Below, piece by piece: positions 37,687 through 46,482 of a stretch of 64,000 nucleotides of DNA. Where the stretch lies: the NCBI RefSeq assembly GCF_001613405.1, contig NZ_BDCH01000017.1:372001-436000 (forward strand), in the 5' to 3' direction. The translations under genes and the position numbers were made by a program. Source of the DNA: Nocardia crassostreae (GTDB taxonomy: Bacteria > Actinomycetota > Actinomycetes > Mycobacteriales > Mycobacteriaceae). How positions within the stretch are numbered: position 1 is the first letter of the stretch; each line of letters starts with the position of its first letter. Below the pieces are notes generated by a model. It was not told where the DNA came from and made no database searches. It saw nothing but the letters and a program-made list of their open reading frames with translations.

Positions 37687-38004
37687 ATGATCGCCAATCT
37701 GCTGAACGACGTGCTCGGCAATCCCATCGCGCGCGGGGCCATCGACCGGGCGCAGGATGCCCGCGATGCCGCCCTGGAGGCGCAGGAGGCCGTGCTCGGC
37801 CTGCTGAACCTGCCCACCGCCACCGGCGTGGACACCATCCTGCATCGCATGAAGTCGATCTCGCAGCGCCTCGAACTGCTCGAGGACGCCATCGACAATC
37901 TCAATCGCTCGGCCGCGACCATCGCGTCGATCTCCGCGAAGCTCACCGAACTGGACAAACATCTGGAGCAGGTGCTCGCGGGGAAACAGGCCGCCGAAAG
38001 TTAA
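37687..38004 (+). CDS. Small helical coiled-coil protein
   Basis: This 105-residue protein is almost entirely helical, with heptad-like stretches ARDAALEAQEAVLGLL and MKSISQRLELLEDAIDNLNRSAATIASISAKLTELDKHLEQVLAG. It is not recognised as a characterised family but looks phasin-like or like a membrane- or protein-associated adaptor. CAGGAGAA precedes ATG 37687 by 5 bases. It follows the UbiB-type kinase by 19 bases and is presumably its operon partner, so it may be a binding partner or lipid-surface factor for that protein (inference). Confidence 0.75.
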   Translation: MIANLLNDVLGNPIARGAIDRAQDARDAALEAQEAVLGLLNLPTATGVDTILHRMKSISQRLELLEDAIDNLNRSAATIASISAKLTELDKHLEQVLAGKQAAES

Positions 38005-38091
38005 GCCGGGTAAGCCGAACTGTTATGCACGGGAGTCCGTGCGTTCAAGAATCGGACCTACCGTCGAGTAAAGGGCACGACGGAGGTTCCC

Positions 38092-39566
38092 ATGCAGAAC
38101 GCACGTCTTCGAACCGCATGGCTGGCGAATGTGACCGCCGGGGCGGCGGCCGTCACGGTACGGGCCTCGCTGCCGCGGTCCGTCTTCACCGTTTACCAGT
38201 CCGAGGCCGTGCGCGCAGCGCCATTGTGGCCTCGGACCTCGAGGTGGTCACCGTCACCGATTGCTCGGTGGTCCTCACCTGGACCACCCGGGCCCGGGAC
38301 AAGACCGGGAGGATGCGGCCCGCGCCCGCCGATACCGAGGTGCGCATCACCCCGGCCGACGGCGTCGCGCCCGCACTGCCGCTGTCTGTGGACGAGCGGC
38401 CGACCGCCTTCCACTACGCCGAGATCCACGGACTGGAGCCGGGGCGCGGCTACCGGTTCGAGGCGTACTCGGCGGGCCATCGCGTCGTCCCGGCGCGCAC
38501 GCGGGTCACGCGGCGCGCCGGAACACCGGAAACCACGGGGGTTTTCACCACTCTCACACCGCCGCCGGGGCGGCTGCTGCGCACCATCGCGCTGGCCAAT
38601 GACGTGCACTACGGCGAGGAGGCCAGCGGCATCTTCGTGGCCGGGTGGCCGCAGGGCCTGCGGCACGACACCGAGGATCATCCCGAGGTCATGCTCGACG
38701 CGCTCCTCGACGATCTGCGCGCGCCGGACCGGGGCGCCGATCACCTGATCGTGGCGGGCGATCTGACCGACAGCGGATCACTGCGAGAGTCGCTGGCAGT
38801 CCGCGCCCGGCTGGATCGCTGGGGCGCGCTGGGCCGCGACTACTTCGTGTGCCGCGGCAATCACGATGCGCCGCTGCGCTATCCGGACGATCCGTGGGGT
38901 TCGGTCTTCCATCCGCGGCAGCAGCTGGCCGAGCACCGAATCGGCGGATTGCGCATTATCGGCCTCGACACCACTCGGCTGCGCGGTGCGGACGGGACGA
39001 TCGTGCGGCCGCAACTGGATCATCTGCGCGAGCTGCTGCGGGCCGATCCCGGGCAGCCCACCCTGGTCTTCGGTCACCACCCGGTGACTTCCTGTGCGGC
39101 CGTGAGCAATCCGGGCGGACCCGGATTCGTGCTGGATCGCTCGAACTCCGCCGCACTGCACGAGCTCTACCGCGCCGCGCCCGGGGTGTTCCTGCATCAC
39201 TGCGGTCATACGCATCGAAATCGCCTGGGCCGCCCCGATTCCGGCATTGCCGTCGAATTCCTCGAGGTGGCGGCGGTCAAGGAGTATCCCGGCGGCTATA
39301 TGCGCCTGCGCCTCTACGAGGGCGGCTATATGGCCAACTTCTACAAGACGCGCTCGGAGTCGGCGCGCGGCTGGAGCACCCGCACCCGCCGCCAGTTCCT
39401 GGGCATGTACCCCGATCATGCGCTGGGCAGCTTCGCCTCACGCAATCACGTTGTGCTGCGCGACTTCTCCGGTCTGGAGGCGGCGCTCACCGAGCCGGGA
39501 AGTGCTCGTCCAGGAAGTCCGCGAACACCCGCCGCGACGTCTGCGTACCCCAATCGCCCCAGGTGA
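38092..39566 (+). pseudogene. Metallophosphoesterase with N-terminal beta domain, one-base frameshift
   Basis: The first 40 residues (MQNARLRTAWLANV ... YQSEAVR) lie in one frame with GGAGG 4 bases before ATG 38092. The body lies in the next frame from about 38214: a fibronectin-like domain (VTVTDCSVVLTWTT ... FEAYSAG), then LANDVHYGE, VAGDLTDSG, CRGNHDAP, FGHHPV and HHCGHTHRN, the full dinuclear metal set of calcineurin-like phosphoesterases. One missing base in the GCGCGC tract at about 38211-38217 joins them as AVRASAIVASDLEVVTV. There is no other start with a ribosome-binding site in the body frame, so this is a frameshift, not two genes. The product would be about 491 residues, acting on an unknown phosphoester. 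The end overlaps the convergent esterase by 80 bases, so the last 25 residues are doubtful. Confidence 0.8.
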
Positions 39567-40662
39567 AGTCGTAGGCGTGCTCGCCGTACGGAATCGGCAG
39601 CAGCTGATTGGGCACACCCGCGTCGTCGAGGCGATCGATGAAGGCCACCGATTCGCCGTAGGGGACCACATGGTCGCGGGTGCCGTGCATGACGAGCGTG
39701 GGCGGCAGGCCCGGGCGGACGTAGTTGATCGGTGAGGCCGCCGCGTAGTGGCTGGGCGCGCGGTCGGGGGTGCCACCGGTGTAGTCCTCGACCAGATCGC
39801 GAATATCAGGTAGCAGACGGGGATTTCGCCATCCGGCGGCGAGATCGGTGGGCGGGTAGAAGGCGGCGACGGCGCGCACCGAGGTATCGGTCACCGCGCA
39901 GCTCGGCGCGATGGGCTCGGCGTAGGCGGCCATGAGCGCGAGATTGCCGCCCGCCGAACCACCGGCGACCATGACCCGCTCCGGATCGATCGTGTATTCC
40001 AGGGCATGCTGTTTCACCCAGCCGATCGCGCATTTCACATCGGCGGGCGCCTGATCCCAGCGCGGCGGCGGGGACATCCGGTATTCGATGGAGAAGACCG
40101 CATATCCCTTGTCGTTCAACCATTTATGCCATTTCGGCGCTTCCCCGCGATCGCCGTGCGCCCAGCCGCCACCGTGTACCCACACCACGGCGGGCCGCGG
40201 TCCCGACGGGCCGCCCATGGGCACCTTGGCGTCCAGCAGCAAGGGCGTGCCGTCGATGGTGTTGTAGATCGTGCTCAGCGAATCGACCGGCCGCCCCCGA
40301 TTGGACCCGTCGGTCAGGTAATCCAGCACCGAGAGCTTCGCGTCGTACCGATCGGCCGTCCGCCACGACGCCACCAGCGGGAACCCGGCCGCCACCACGC
40401 CCACCAGGCACACCGCCGCGGTCACCGCCCCGACCAGCCGCAGCGCACCGTGCATGCGCCGCTGGGCCAGCAGCGCCGACAATCCGACGCCGAACAACCC
40501 CAGCGGTATCAGGAAGAACCCGTAATTGCTCACCGCGAACGACAGACCGACCATTGCGGCGGGAATGCGCGCGGTGGCGATCACATACGTGAACAGCCCC
40601 ATCACCACCGCGACCAGCACCGCCACCCCGGCCGACACCCAGCGCACGACCATGCCGCCCAT
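39487..40662 (-). CDS. Membrane-anchored alpha/beta hydrolase (HSL-type esterase)
   Basis: This 391-residue protein has three hydrophobic segments in its first 110 residues (GVAVLVAVVMGLFTYVI, NYGFFLIPLGLFGVGLSALL, VGAVTAAVCLVGVVAAGFPLV), then a hormone-sensitive-lipase-like domain: VVWVHGGGWAHGD (oxyanion HGGGW), VMVAGGSAGGNLALMAA (nucleophile Ser in GGSAGG), Asp in HGTRDHVVPY, and His in YGEHAYDF. The catalytic domain probably faces outward. ATG 40662 was chosen for GGAGGG 9 bases upstream; the much longer open frame beyond it is antisense to the coiled-coil gene. It hydrolyses an ester, perhaps lipid or polymer; the substrate is not known. Confidence 0.87.
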   Translation of the reverse strand: MGGMVVRWVSAGVAVLVAVVMGLFTYVIATARIPAAMVGLSFAVSNYGFFLIPLGLFGVGLSALLAQRRMHGALRLVGAVTAAVCLVGVVAAGFPLVASWRTADRYDAKLSVLDYLTDGSNRGRPVDSLSTIYNTIDGTPLLLDAKVPMGGPSGPRPAVVWVHGGGWAHGDRGEAPKWHKWLNDKGYAVFSIEYRMSPPPRWDQAPADVKCAIGWVKQHALEYTIDPERVMVAGGSAGGNLALMAAYAEPIAPSCAVTDTSVRAVAAFYPPTDLAAGWRNPRLLPDIRDLVEDYTGGTPDRAPSHYAAASPINYVRPGLPPTLVMHGTRDHVVPYGESVAFIDRLDDAGVPNQLLPIPYGEHAYDFTWGDWGTQTSRRVFADFLDEHFPAR

Positions 40663-40809
40663 TAACGCACGCCCTCCGACCCCACCTGCGCCGACACGCC
40701 CCGGCCGCACACCCGTCTCGCATCCGCACACCGCGCGAACGGCGTGTGCGGAACGCGGACGGAGTGTGCGGCGCACATGTCGGGGACAGCACTCGTAGGG
40801 TGGGTCGGT

Positions 40810-41721
40810 ATGAGGCTCGAGGACGTCGCGGACGAGCTGTACGGGGTCCCGCCCGCGGAGTTCGTGGCGGTGCGCGGCGAGCGGGTGCGGCAGGCGCGAG
40901 ACGGCGGGGACAAGGAGCTGGCCGCTGCCATCGGGAAGTTGCGGCGGCCGACCGTGGCGGCGTGGGCGGTGAATCTGCTGGCGCGGGAGGCGGCGGAGGA
41001 TGTCGAGGCGCTGCTGAGTGTCGGGGACACATTGCGGGAGGCGCAGCGGCGGCTGTCGGGAGAGCAGCTGCGGGCGCTCACTACCCAGCGGCAGCAGGTG
41101 GTCAATGCGCTGACCAGGAAGGCCGGTGAGCTGGCGGCGGCGCGGGGGCAGAGGCTGTCGGAATCGGTGCTGCGGGATGTCGGCGGCACCTTGCAGGCCG
41201 CGCTGGCCGATCAGGCGGTGGCCGAGGAGGTTCGCACCGGGACGCTGACCGCGGCCGCCAGCTACGAGGGCTTCGGTCCGGCCGCCCTGGTCGCCGTGGC
41301 GGGCGGCGGGACCGACGGCTCCGGCGAAACCGATTCCGGGGCATCGGAAGCCGCTGACCAGCGGCGCGACGCCACCGCCGAGGCCCGCCGGACCGCGGGC
41401 TCCGCTCGCGCCGGACAGGCCGCACCGGACGCGGAGGCCGCGGTGCGGCGGGACCTCGAGGAGACACTCGCCGAGGTCGAATCCGCCCGCGCCGAGCGGG
41501 CTTCGGCGGCCGCCGAGCACGACCGCGCCGCCGCCGATCTGGCCGAACTCGAATCCCGCATAGCGTGGCTGCGCGAGGAGCTGGACCAGGCCGAGGAACG
41601 GCGGCGCTTCAGCGTGGCCGCCGAACGGGCGGCGCGGGATGTGCTCCGCCGCGCCGACCGGCATCTGGCGGGCATCGAACGGCGCGCGGAGAAAGTCCGG
41701 GAACGGCTGAGCTCGGACTGA
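40810..41721 (+). CDS. Actinobacterial coiled-coil protein of unknown function
   Basis: This 303-residue protein begins MRLEDVADELYGVPPAEFVAVRGERVRQARDGGDKELAAAIGKLRRPTVAAWAVNLLARE, a segment I recognise as widespread in hypothetical actinobacterial proteins. The second half (about residues 195-300) is a long Ala/Arg/Glu coiled coil, EADRASAAAEHDRAAADLAELESR-like. It has no signal peptide and no known catalytic motif. ATG 40810 follows GGGTGGG; the longer frame starting at 40744 lacks a ribosome-binding site and is in the divergent promoter. A structural or DNA/membrane-organising role is possible but unproven. Confidence 0.8.
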   Translation: MRLEDVADELYGVPPAEFVAVRGERVRQARDGGDKELAAAIGKLRRPTVAAWAVNLLAREAAEDVEALLSVGDTLREAQRRLSGEQLRALTTQRQQVVNALTRKAGELAAARGQRLSESVLRDVGGTLQAALADQAVAEEVRTGTLTAAASYEGFGPAALVAVAGGGTDGSGETDSGASEAADQRRDATAEARRTAGSARAGQAAPDAEAAVRRDLEETLAEVESARAERASAAAEHDRAAADLAELESRIAWLREELDQAEERRRFSVAAERAARDVLRRADRHLAGIERRAEKVRERLSSD

Positions 41722-41733
41722 CCGGGCAGCCGG

Positions 41734-42219
41734 TTACGGGCCGATCATGAGCGGGCGGGGCGGGTGCAGTTCGACCAGCGCGACCAGATCGCCGTAGGAG
41801 ACGGAGCCATTGGCGAGGCGGTGGACCATGCGCGCCAGGGCGGTTCGCGCGCCGTATTTGATGCGCATGCCCTCGTGGATCCGTTCGGCCAGGTAGGGGT
41901 CGCCGACAATGCGGGCGGTGCCGTAGTGCTGGCGGGAGCCGAGGGCCGGGCGGCCGCGCCAATCACCGGCCTGGATCACCACGCGGCCGTCGAACGCCAG
42001 CTCCTCGGCCTCTGCGCCGTGCGAGGAGAGCAGGAAGGCCAGGCGGCCGTGATCGGCGGGGAGCACCAGGTGCGGGGTGGTGGCAATACTGCCGGGGGCG
42101 ATCGGGCGTGTCACCAGGACGGATTTGGCGTCCCACCACAGGGATCCGGGGTGCCAGGTATCGGGGGCGGCGGAGGGTCGGGGATGGAAGGTTGCTGCGG
42201 GTACCGTACGCGTTGCCAT
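41734..42219 (-). CDS. Pyridoxamine-oxidase-fold protein (PPOX class, possibly F420-dependent)
   Basis: This 161-residue protein has PGSLWWDAKSVLVTRPIAPGSIATTPHLVLPADHGRLAFLLSSHGAEAEELAFDGRVVIQAGDWRGRPALGSRQHYGTARIVGD, which has the strand pattern of the split-barrel flavin/F420-binding fold. Proteins of this size in Nocardia-type genomes are often F420-dependent oxidoreductases; the cofactor cannot be proven here. ATG 42219 was chosen (MATRTVPAA): GGAG lies about 12 bases upstream, and the 32-residue extension is arginine-rich non-homologous sequence. It is convergent with the coiled-coil gene (13 bases) and divergent from a TetR gene. Confidence 0.65.
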   Translation of the reverse strand: MATRTVPAATFHPRPSAAPDTWHPGSLWWDAKSVLVTRPIAPGSIATTPHLVLPADHGRLAFLLSSHGAEAEELAFDGRVVIQAGDWRGRPALGSRQHYGTARIVGDPYLAERIHEGMRIKYGARTALARMVHRLANGSVSYGDLVALVELHPPRPLMIGP

Positions 42220-42474
42220 AATCGGTCGATCTCCAAAACTGTTGTTTTCCAATGCCTTTCGAACACGAGTCCGTGGACGTGGGTGGCTTGCGCAGCGGCT
42301 AGGCTCGGCTTCCATGACGGGGAGCGCCGTAATTGTCCCGCTCTCAAGGTTAGCCTCGTTAACGAATGCGTGCCACGACCCCCCGCCCGGAATAGGGGGT
42401 TGCGGGTTTGATAACTGGGAGTACGCTCATTACTGAGCCTAATCATTTACCAGCCGTGGGTCTGGAGGTGTCCG

Positions 42475-43137
42475 ATGACCACACCGCCCACGTCGGCGCA
42501 GGTCGGCCGACGCTTGCGGAATATGCACGATAAGCAGTCGCGGATTTTCGAGGCGGCGGCGACGCTGTTTGCTGAGCGCGGATTCGATAGTGTCACAACA
42601 CAACAGATCTCCGACCGCGCGGATATCGCCGCCGGGACGCTGTTCCGATACGCCGCCTCCAAGGGCGAACTGCTGCTCATGGTCTACAACGAGGACTTCC
42701 GCGCGGCCCTGGAACGCGGCGAGCGCGAGGCGCGAGCGCAGCGGGATCCGATCAAGGCCATTCTCGCCGTGACCGGACCGATCGCCGAGGCCGCGAACCG
42801 GCATCCCACGAATACCGTTGTGTATCAACGAGAATTGCTGTTCGGATCGCCGACCGACAAGTACCGCTCGGAAGGGCTCGCGCTGGTGGCCCGGCTGGAG
42901 GCCGTGCTCGCCGAGCGGCTGGCCCTCGACGCCCGGGCCCGGCGGCTCGATTCACCCCGGCTCGACAGTCAGGCGCGGCTGGCCGGGCGCAGTGTTTTCG
43001 CGGTGCTGCAACTGGCCGTCGTCCAGCCTGCCACCGGCGCGCATCCGGGCCACAATGCCCTCGACGACCTACGCGCACAGATCACCCAGATCGTGGCCGG
43101 GTTCTTCGCTTCGCTCGAGAACAGGAGAAAAGCATGA
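42475..43137 (+). CDS. TetR-family transcriptional regulator
   Basis: This 220-residue regulator has KQSRIFEAAATLFAERGFDSVTTQQISDRADIAAGTLFRYAASKGELLLMVYN as its DNA-binding domain (about residues 21-73). CTGGAGG lies 6 bases before ATG 42475. Its stop overlaps the ATG of the 3-hydroxyacyl-CoA dehydrogenase (ATGA 43134-43137), so the two are translationally coupled and the regulator probably senses an acyl-CoA or related metabolite. The 255-base upstream space holds a small inverted repeat GCTCA-TTAC-TGAGC (42425-42438) that could be its operator. Confidence 0.9.
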   Translation: MTTPPTSAQVGRRLRNMHDKQSRIFEAAATLFAERGFDSVTTQQISDRADIAAGTLFRYAASKGELLLMVYNEDFRAALERGEREARAQRDPIKAILAVTGPIAEAANRHPTNTVVYQRELLFGSPTDKYRSEGLALVARLEAVLAERLALDARARRLDSPRLDSQARLAGRSVFAVLQLAVVQPATGAHPGHNALDDLRAQITQIVAGFFASLENRRKA

Positions 43138-43985
43138 CCATTCGCACCGTGACCGTCCTCGGAACCGGAGTCCTGGGTTCGCAGATCGCCTTCCAGACCG
43201 CGTTCAGCGGTTTCGAGGTCACCGCCTACGACATCAGCGAGGAGGCGCTGAAGGAGGCGCGGAAGCGATTCGAGAACCTCGCGGCCGTCTACGAGAAAGA
43301 GGTCGAAGGCGCGGGCGACGGCAAAGCGGAGCAGACCGCCGCGGAGATCACGCTGACTTCCGATCTGGCCGAAGCGGTTCGCGATGCCGATCTGGTGATC
43401 GAGGCGGTGCCGGAGGTACTCACCATCAAGGAGCAGCTCTACACCGAGCTCGCCAAGACAGCCCCCGAGAAGACCATCTTCGCCTCCAACTCCTCCACCC
43501 TGCTCCCCAGCGCCATGAAGGACTACACCGGCCGCCCCGACCGATTCCTCGCCCTACACTTCGCCAATCAGGTCTGGAAGTTCAACACCGCCGAGATCAT
43601 GGGCACCCCCGAAACCGACCCGGGCGTATTCCAAGCCGTCGTCACCTTCGCCTCCGCCATCAACATAGTCCCCATCGAAATCCACAAGGAGAAAGCAGGA
43701 TACGTCCTCAACTCACTCTTGGTGCCCCTCCTCCACGCAGCCATGGAACTGGGCGAGGGCGGCTACGCCACCCCCGAAGCGGTCGACAAAACCTGGCGCA
43801 TAGGCACCGGCGCCCCCTTCGGCCCCTTCCAAATCCTCGACGTAATCGGCCTCAACACCCCGTACAACATCCTCGCCAACAGCGACGAGAACAGCAAAAA
43901 GCTCGCGAAGTGGTTGAAAGACAACTACATCGACAAGGGCAAGCTCGGCATCGCCACCGGAGAAGGCTTCTACAAGTACGGCTAG
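43134..43985 (+). CDS. 3-hydroxyacyl-CoA dehydrogenase
   Basis: This 283-residue enzyme oxidises 3-hydroxyacyl-CoA or 3-hydroxybutyryl-CoA with NAD(P)+. TVLGTGVLGSQIAFQTAFSGFEVTAYD is the N-terminal Rossmann motif with Asp at the end of strand two, pointing to NAD. SNSSTLLPSAM and LALHFANQVWKFNTAEIM carry the catalytic His-Glu pair. The C-terminal helical domain has GYVLNSLLVPLLHAAMEL and FGPFQILDVIGLNTPYNI. It is a stand-alone single-domain form of the usual length. It is co-transcribed with the TetR upstream (4-base overlap). The convergent XRE-type gene ends 4 bases away. Confidence 0.92.
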   Translation: MTIRTVTVLGTGVLGSQIAFQTAFSGFEVTAYDISEEALKEARKRFENLAAVYEKEVEGAGDGKAEQTAAEITLTSDLAEAVRDADLVIEAVPEVLTIKEQLYTELAKTAPEKTIFASNSSTLLPSAMKDYTGRPDRFLALHFANQVWKFNTAEIMGTPETDPGVFQAVVTFASAINIVPIEIHKEKAGYVLNSLLVPLLHAAMELGEGGYATPEAVDKTWRIGTGAPFGPFQILDVIGLNTPYNILANSDENSKKLAKWLKDNYIDKGKLGIATGEGFYKYG

Positions 43986-43989
43986 ATTT

Positions 43990-44790
43990 CTAGGGTTCGA
44001 CCCGCACGAAACTGGTCATCTTCCAGCCCTGGGCCGGAAAGTCCTGCCCGCTTCCGATGATCTCGTGCAGCTTGTACTCCCCGGATTCGGGAACGCGCAG
44101 AGTCACGCTGCTCGCCGTGAAGGAGTCATCCGTGAGCTCCTCGATCGCGAGCAGCCTCTCGAACTCGGGGTTGGCCGAGCAGTTCGTGAGCACTTCCGTC
44201 ATTCGCGCCGGAGGCAGCAATCCCGCGCCCATCGTTCGGAAGGTCAATGCCAGCCCACCGGCGACGACCGCCCACGAGTCTCCGAAGACCTCCTTGGCGG
44301 CCGGATTGGTGACCACCTCCTCCAGCAGATTGACCGGCCGGTCCGCGCCCGGTGGCGCCGGGCGCAGGAACTCCGCGTACTCGAGCATCCGCGAACTGGC
44401 GGCGAGGATGTCCAGGCCCGGAAAGGTGTTGTACAGCGAGGGCTGCGCCTGGATCTCGAGCAATACCAGGTCGGCCTCGGTGAGCTCGCCCGGCCAGCTA
44501 CCGGCCTCGTAGGTGTAGAGATCGGGCCCCAGTATCAGCCACGGAATCCTGGGGATGAGGATCCGCGGAATCTTCAAGTACAGAAGAATATTCACGATGA
44601 TGGAGTTCGGGATTCCGAGTCGCCCGTTCTCGTATTTTCTGAGCGTGCTCACGCTGATGTGCAGCGCGTCGGCAAGTTCCTGCTGGGTCACTTTGCGCAC
44701 CGTGCGAAAGGCGTACAAACCGAGTCGCAGGCTCTCGTTCATCTCCACCGGCTCCAGGCCCATGTACGGATCTCTCTGTCTACCAGCCAC
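43990..44790 (-). CDS. XRE-family helix-turn-helix regulator with a C-terminal sensing domain
   Basis: This 266-residue protein has a Cro/CI helix-turn-helix, LYAFRTVRKVTQQELADALHISVSTLRKYENGRLGIPNSIIVNILLYLKI, near residues 25-75. The remaining 190 residues have the flavour of the MmyB-like PAS-type ligand-binding domain (QPSLYNTFPGLDILAASSRMLEYAEFLRP), though the match is weak. GTG 44790 follows GGGAG at 6 bases. The family often senses small metabolites or fatty acids. It is convergent with the 3-hydroxyacyl-CoA dehydrogenase. Confidence 0.8.
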   Translation of the reverse strand: MAGRQRDPYMGLEPVEMNESLRLGLYAFRTVRKVTQQELADALHISVSTLRKYENGRLGIPNSIIVNILLYLKIPRILIPRIPWLILGPDLYTYEAGSWPGELTEADLVLLEIQAQPSLYNTFPGLDILAASSRMLEYAEFLRPAPPGADRPVNLLEEVVTNPAAKEVFGDSWAVVAGGLALTFRTMGAGLLPPARMTEVLTNCSANPEFERLLAIEELTDDSFTASSVTLRVPESGEYKLHEIIGSGQDFPAQGWKMTSFVRVEP

Positions 44791-44837
44791 CCAGCACTCC
44801 CACTCCGATCTTGCGTAATGGCCCGAAACGGTACCGC

Positions 44838-44887
44838 ACCGACCGAAAGGGCCCGCATCCCTTGGGATGCGGGCCCTTTCGGTCGGT
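44838..44887 (-). terminator. Perfect 23-base hairpin terminator
   Basis: Arms 44838-44860 and 44865-44887 are perfect complements of 23 bases, with loop CTTG. It begins 15 bases past the stop of the small membrane-protein gene (minus strand) and lies just before the XRE gene start, so it ends the former transcript and insulates the latter. No T-run follows, in the actinobacterial manner. Confidence 0.85.
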
Positions 44888-44902
44888 CAGTGCTCGAGTC
44901 GG

Positions 44903-45355
44903 TCAGCGGTCGAGCAGGTTGCGGCGGATTCCTTCGGTGGCGATGACCAGGGCGGGGACCAGGGTCAGGTGGGTCACCGACAGGGCGATCTTGGAGGGGG
45001 TGTCAAAGTTCGTGCTCAGGGTCAGGGCGATGGTGCCGACGGCGAGGACCGAGCCGATGAGGGCGGCCAGGCGGAGGACGGCGATCCACTTGTAGGACAA
45101 CAGTGCTGCGGCGGTCAGGCCGATCAGCAAGGGGACGACGGTGAGGGTCACGATGCCGCCGGGGGCGACGTCCTGCACCTGACCGGCATTGCTTATTTCG
45201 AAGGTGCCGCCCGCCGCTGCGCCGATCAGCCAGACGATCAGGTTGAGCAGGACGGCGGCGGCGACCGCGCCGAGCACGGCGACCGGTCGGTTCAGCGCGG
45301 GGATGCTGAAAGCGCTGCGGGCGGTGCGGGCGGTGATGTGGGTCGCGGTCGTCAT
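44903..45355 (-). CDS. Small integral membrane protein (DUF6069-like)
   Basis: This 150-residue protein has four hydrophobic helices: VAVLGAVAAAVLLNLIVWLIG, VTLTVVPLLIGLTAAALL, LRLAALIGSVLAVGTIAL and KIALSVTHLTLVPALVIATEGI, with a short outside loop between helices 1 and 2. The layout matches DUF6069-type actinobacterial membrane proteins of unknown function. AGGAGG lies 5 bases before ATG 45355. The gene stands alone, with a strong terminator after it. I see no motif that suggests transport or catalysis. Confidence 0.8.
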   Translation of the reverse strand: MTTATHITARTARSAFSIPALNRPVAVLGAVAAAVLLNLIVWLIGAAAGGTFEISNAGQVQDVAPGGIVTLTVVPLLIGLTAAALLSYKWIAVLRLAALIGSVLAVGTIALTLSTNFDTPSKIALSVTHLTLVPALVIATEGIRRNLLDR

Positions 45356-45472
45356 GATGACCTCCTGAGTCGAAGCTGTGAAGTTCGTGTGAGTCCATCT
45401 TGAAACCTCAACAATTGTTCAGGTCAACGCCGCAACCGAAGCGGGTGTCGCACATCACATCCGGAGCGACGG

Positions 45473-46399
45473 TCAGTGGTCGCAGGCCCGCCAGCCCGCG
45501 GCGACCTCGCGCAGCCGGGCGCCGACCGCCTCGACGTGCGGGCGCGCCGGGCCGCCGACACGGCGGGCCAGGTGGATGGTGTTGATGGGGGCGTCGTCCG
45601 GGTCGAGCAGGGTGACGACGGCGCCCGCGGAGAGCTCGCGGGAGCACAGGTAGCGCGGGAGGACGGACAGGCCCGCACCGGCGACCACGGCGGCGAGCAC
45701 GGCGCGCAGGTCCGGAATGACCAGGGCAGGTTCGGTTTCCAGCCGGGTTTCGAAGACGTGGCGCCAATAGCGGCGCAGGATCGGCAGATCGGGGGCGTAG
45801 CTGATGAGCGGCACACCGGTGAAGTCATTGGCGCGCAGGCGATCGACGTCGGTGCGGGCGGCCACGTCCGGGGCGGCCACCAGGACGAATTCCTCATCCG
45901 CGAGCGGTTCGGCCAGCACCGCGCGACCGCGCGGGCGAATGGTGGACAGGACCAGGTCGAGTTTGCCGACGCGGAGATCGGCGAGGAGATCGTCGGCCAG
46001 GCCGGTGGCGACGGTGAGGCGGATGCCCCGGTCGATCTGCGGGGCCAGCGCGGGCAGCACCAGGGCGGCGAGCAATTCGACCGGGCCGCCCAGCAGAACG
46101 GGAGGTTCGGCGGCGGCTGCGGCGGGAGCCGTCATGACGACGGTCGCCAGCGCATCGAGGGGGTCGGCGACGCGGGCGGCGAGGGCGTGCGCCGCGGCGG
46201 TGGGGGCCACGCCGCGCGGCAGGCGTTCGAAGAGCGGGCCGCCCAGGCGCCGTTCGAGGGCCTGGAGCTGGGTGGTCACGGTGGGCTGGGACAGGCCGAC
46301 GGCGGTCGCACCCGCGGTGAGGGATCCGGCCCGATAGACGGCCAGGAAGGTGCGGAGCTGCGACAAATCCAAGGTGCCATCGGTTTGTCTGTATCTCAT
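45473..46399 (-). CDS. LysR-family transcriptional regulator
   Basis: This 308-residue regulator has the N-terminal winged helix LSQLRTFLAVYRAGSLTAGATAVGLSQPTVTTQLQALERRLGGPLFERLPRGVAPT at about residues 12-67, then a type 2 binding-protein fold. Its ATG lies 7 bases after TAGACT (minus strand, 46407-46412), a possible -10 element, so the transcript could be leaderless. ATAG-N6-CTAT (46400-46413) overlaps this promoter and may be its binding site. It is divergent from the DJ-1/PfpI gene (83-base gap), its probable target. Confidence 0.9.
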   Translation of the reverse strand: MRYRQTDGTLDLSQLRTFLAVYRAGSLTAGATAVGLSQPTVTTQLQALERRLGGPLFERLPRGVAPTAAAHALAARVADPLDALATVVMTAPAAAAAEPPVLLGGPVELLAALVLPALAPQIDRGIRLTVATGLADDLLADLRVGKLDLVLSTIRPRGRAVLAEPLADEEFVLVAAPDVAARTDVDRLRANDFTGVPLISYAPDLPILRRYWRHVFETRLETEPALVIPDLRAVLAAVVAGAGLSVLPRYLCSRELSAGAVVTLLDPDDAPINTIHLARRVGGPARPHVEAVGARLREVAAGWRACDH

Positions 46400-46482
46400 A
46401 TAGCCGAGTCTATTGGCAATCCGATCCGGCCCATCCTACCGTTGGCTGCCGGTACCCCGACTTCCCATCCGAGGAGAATCGC

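Noticed and set aside
40663..41664. A long minus-strand extension of the membrane esterase frame
   Set aside because: The extension is Pro/Arg/Gly-rich sequence antisense to the coiled-coil gene, and ATG 40662 has a strong ribosome-binding site.
42220..42474. A gene in the 255-base space before the TetR
   Set aside because: The frames here lack starts with ribosome-binding sites and homology. It holds only a small inverted repeat and AT-rich promoter-like sequence.
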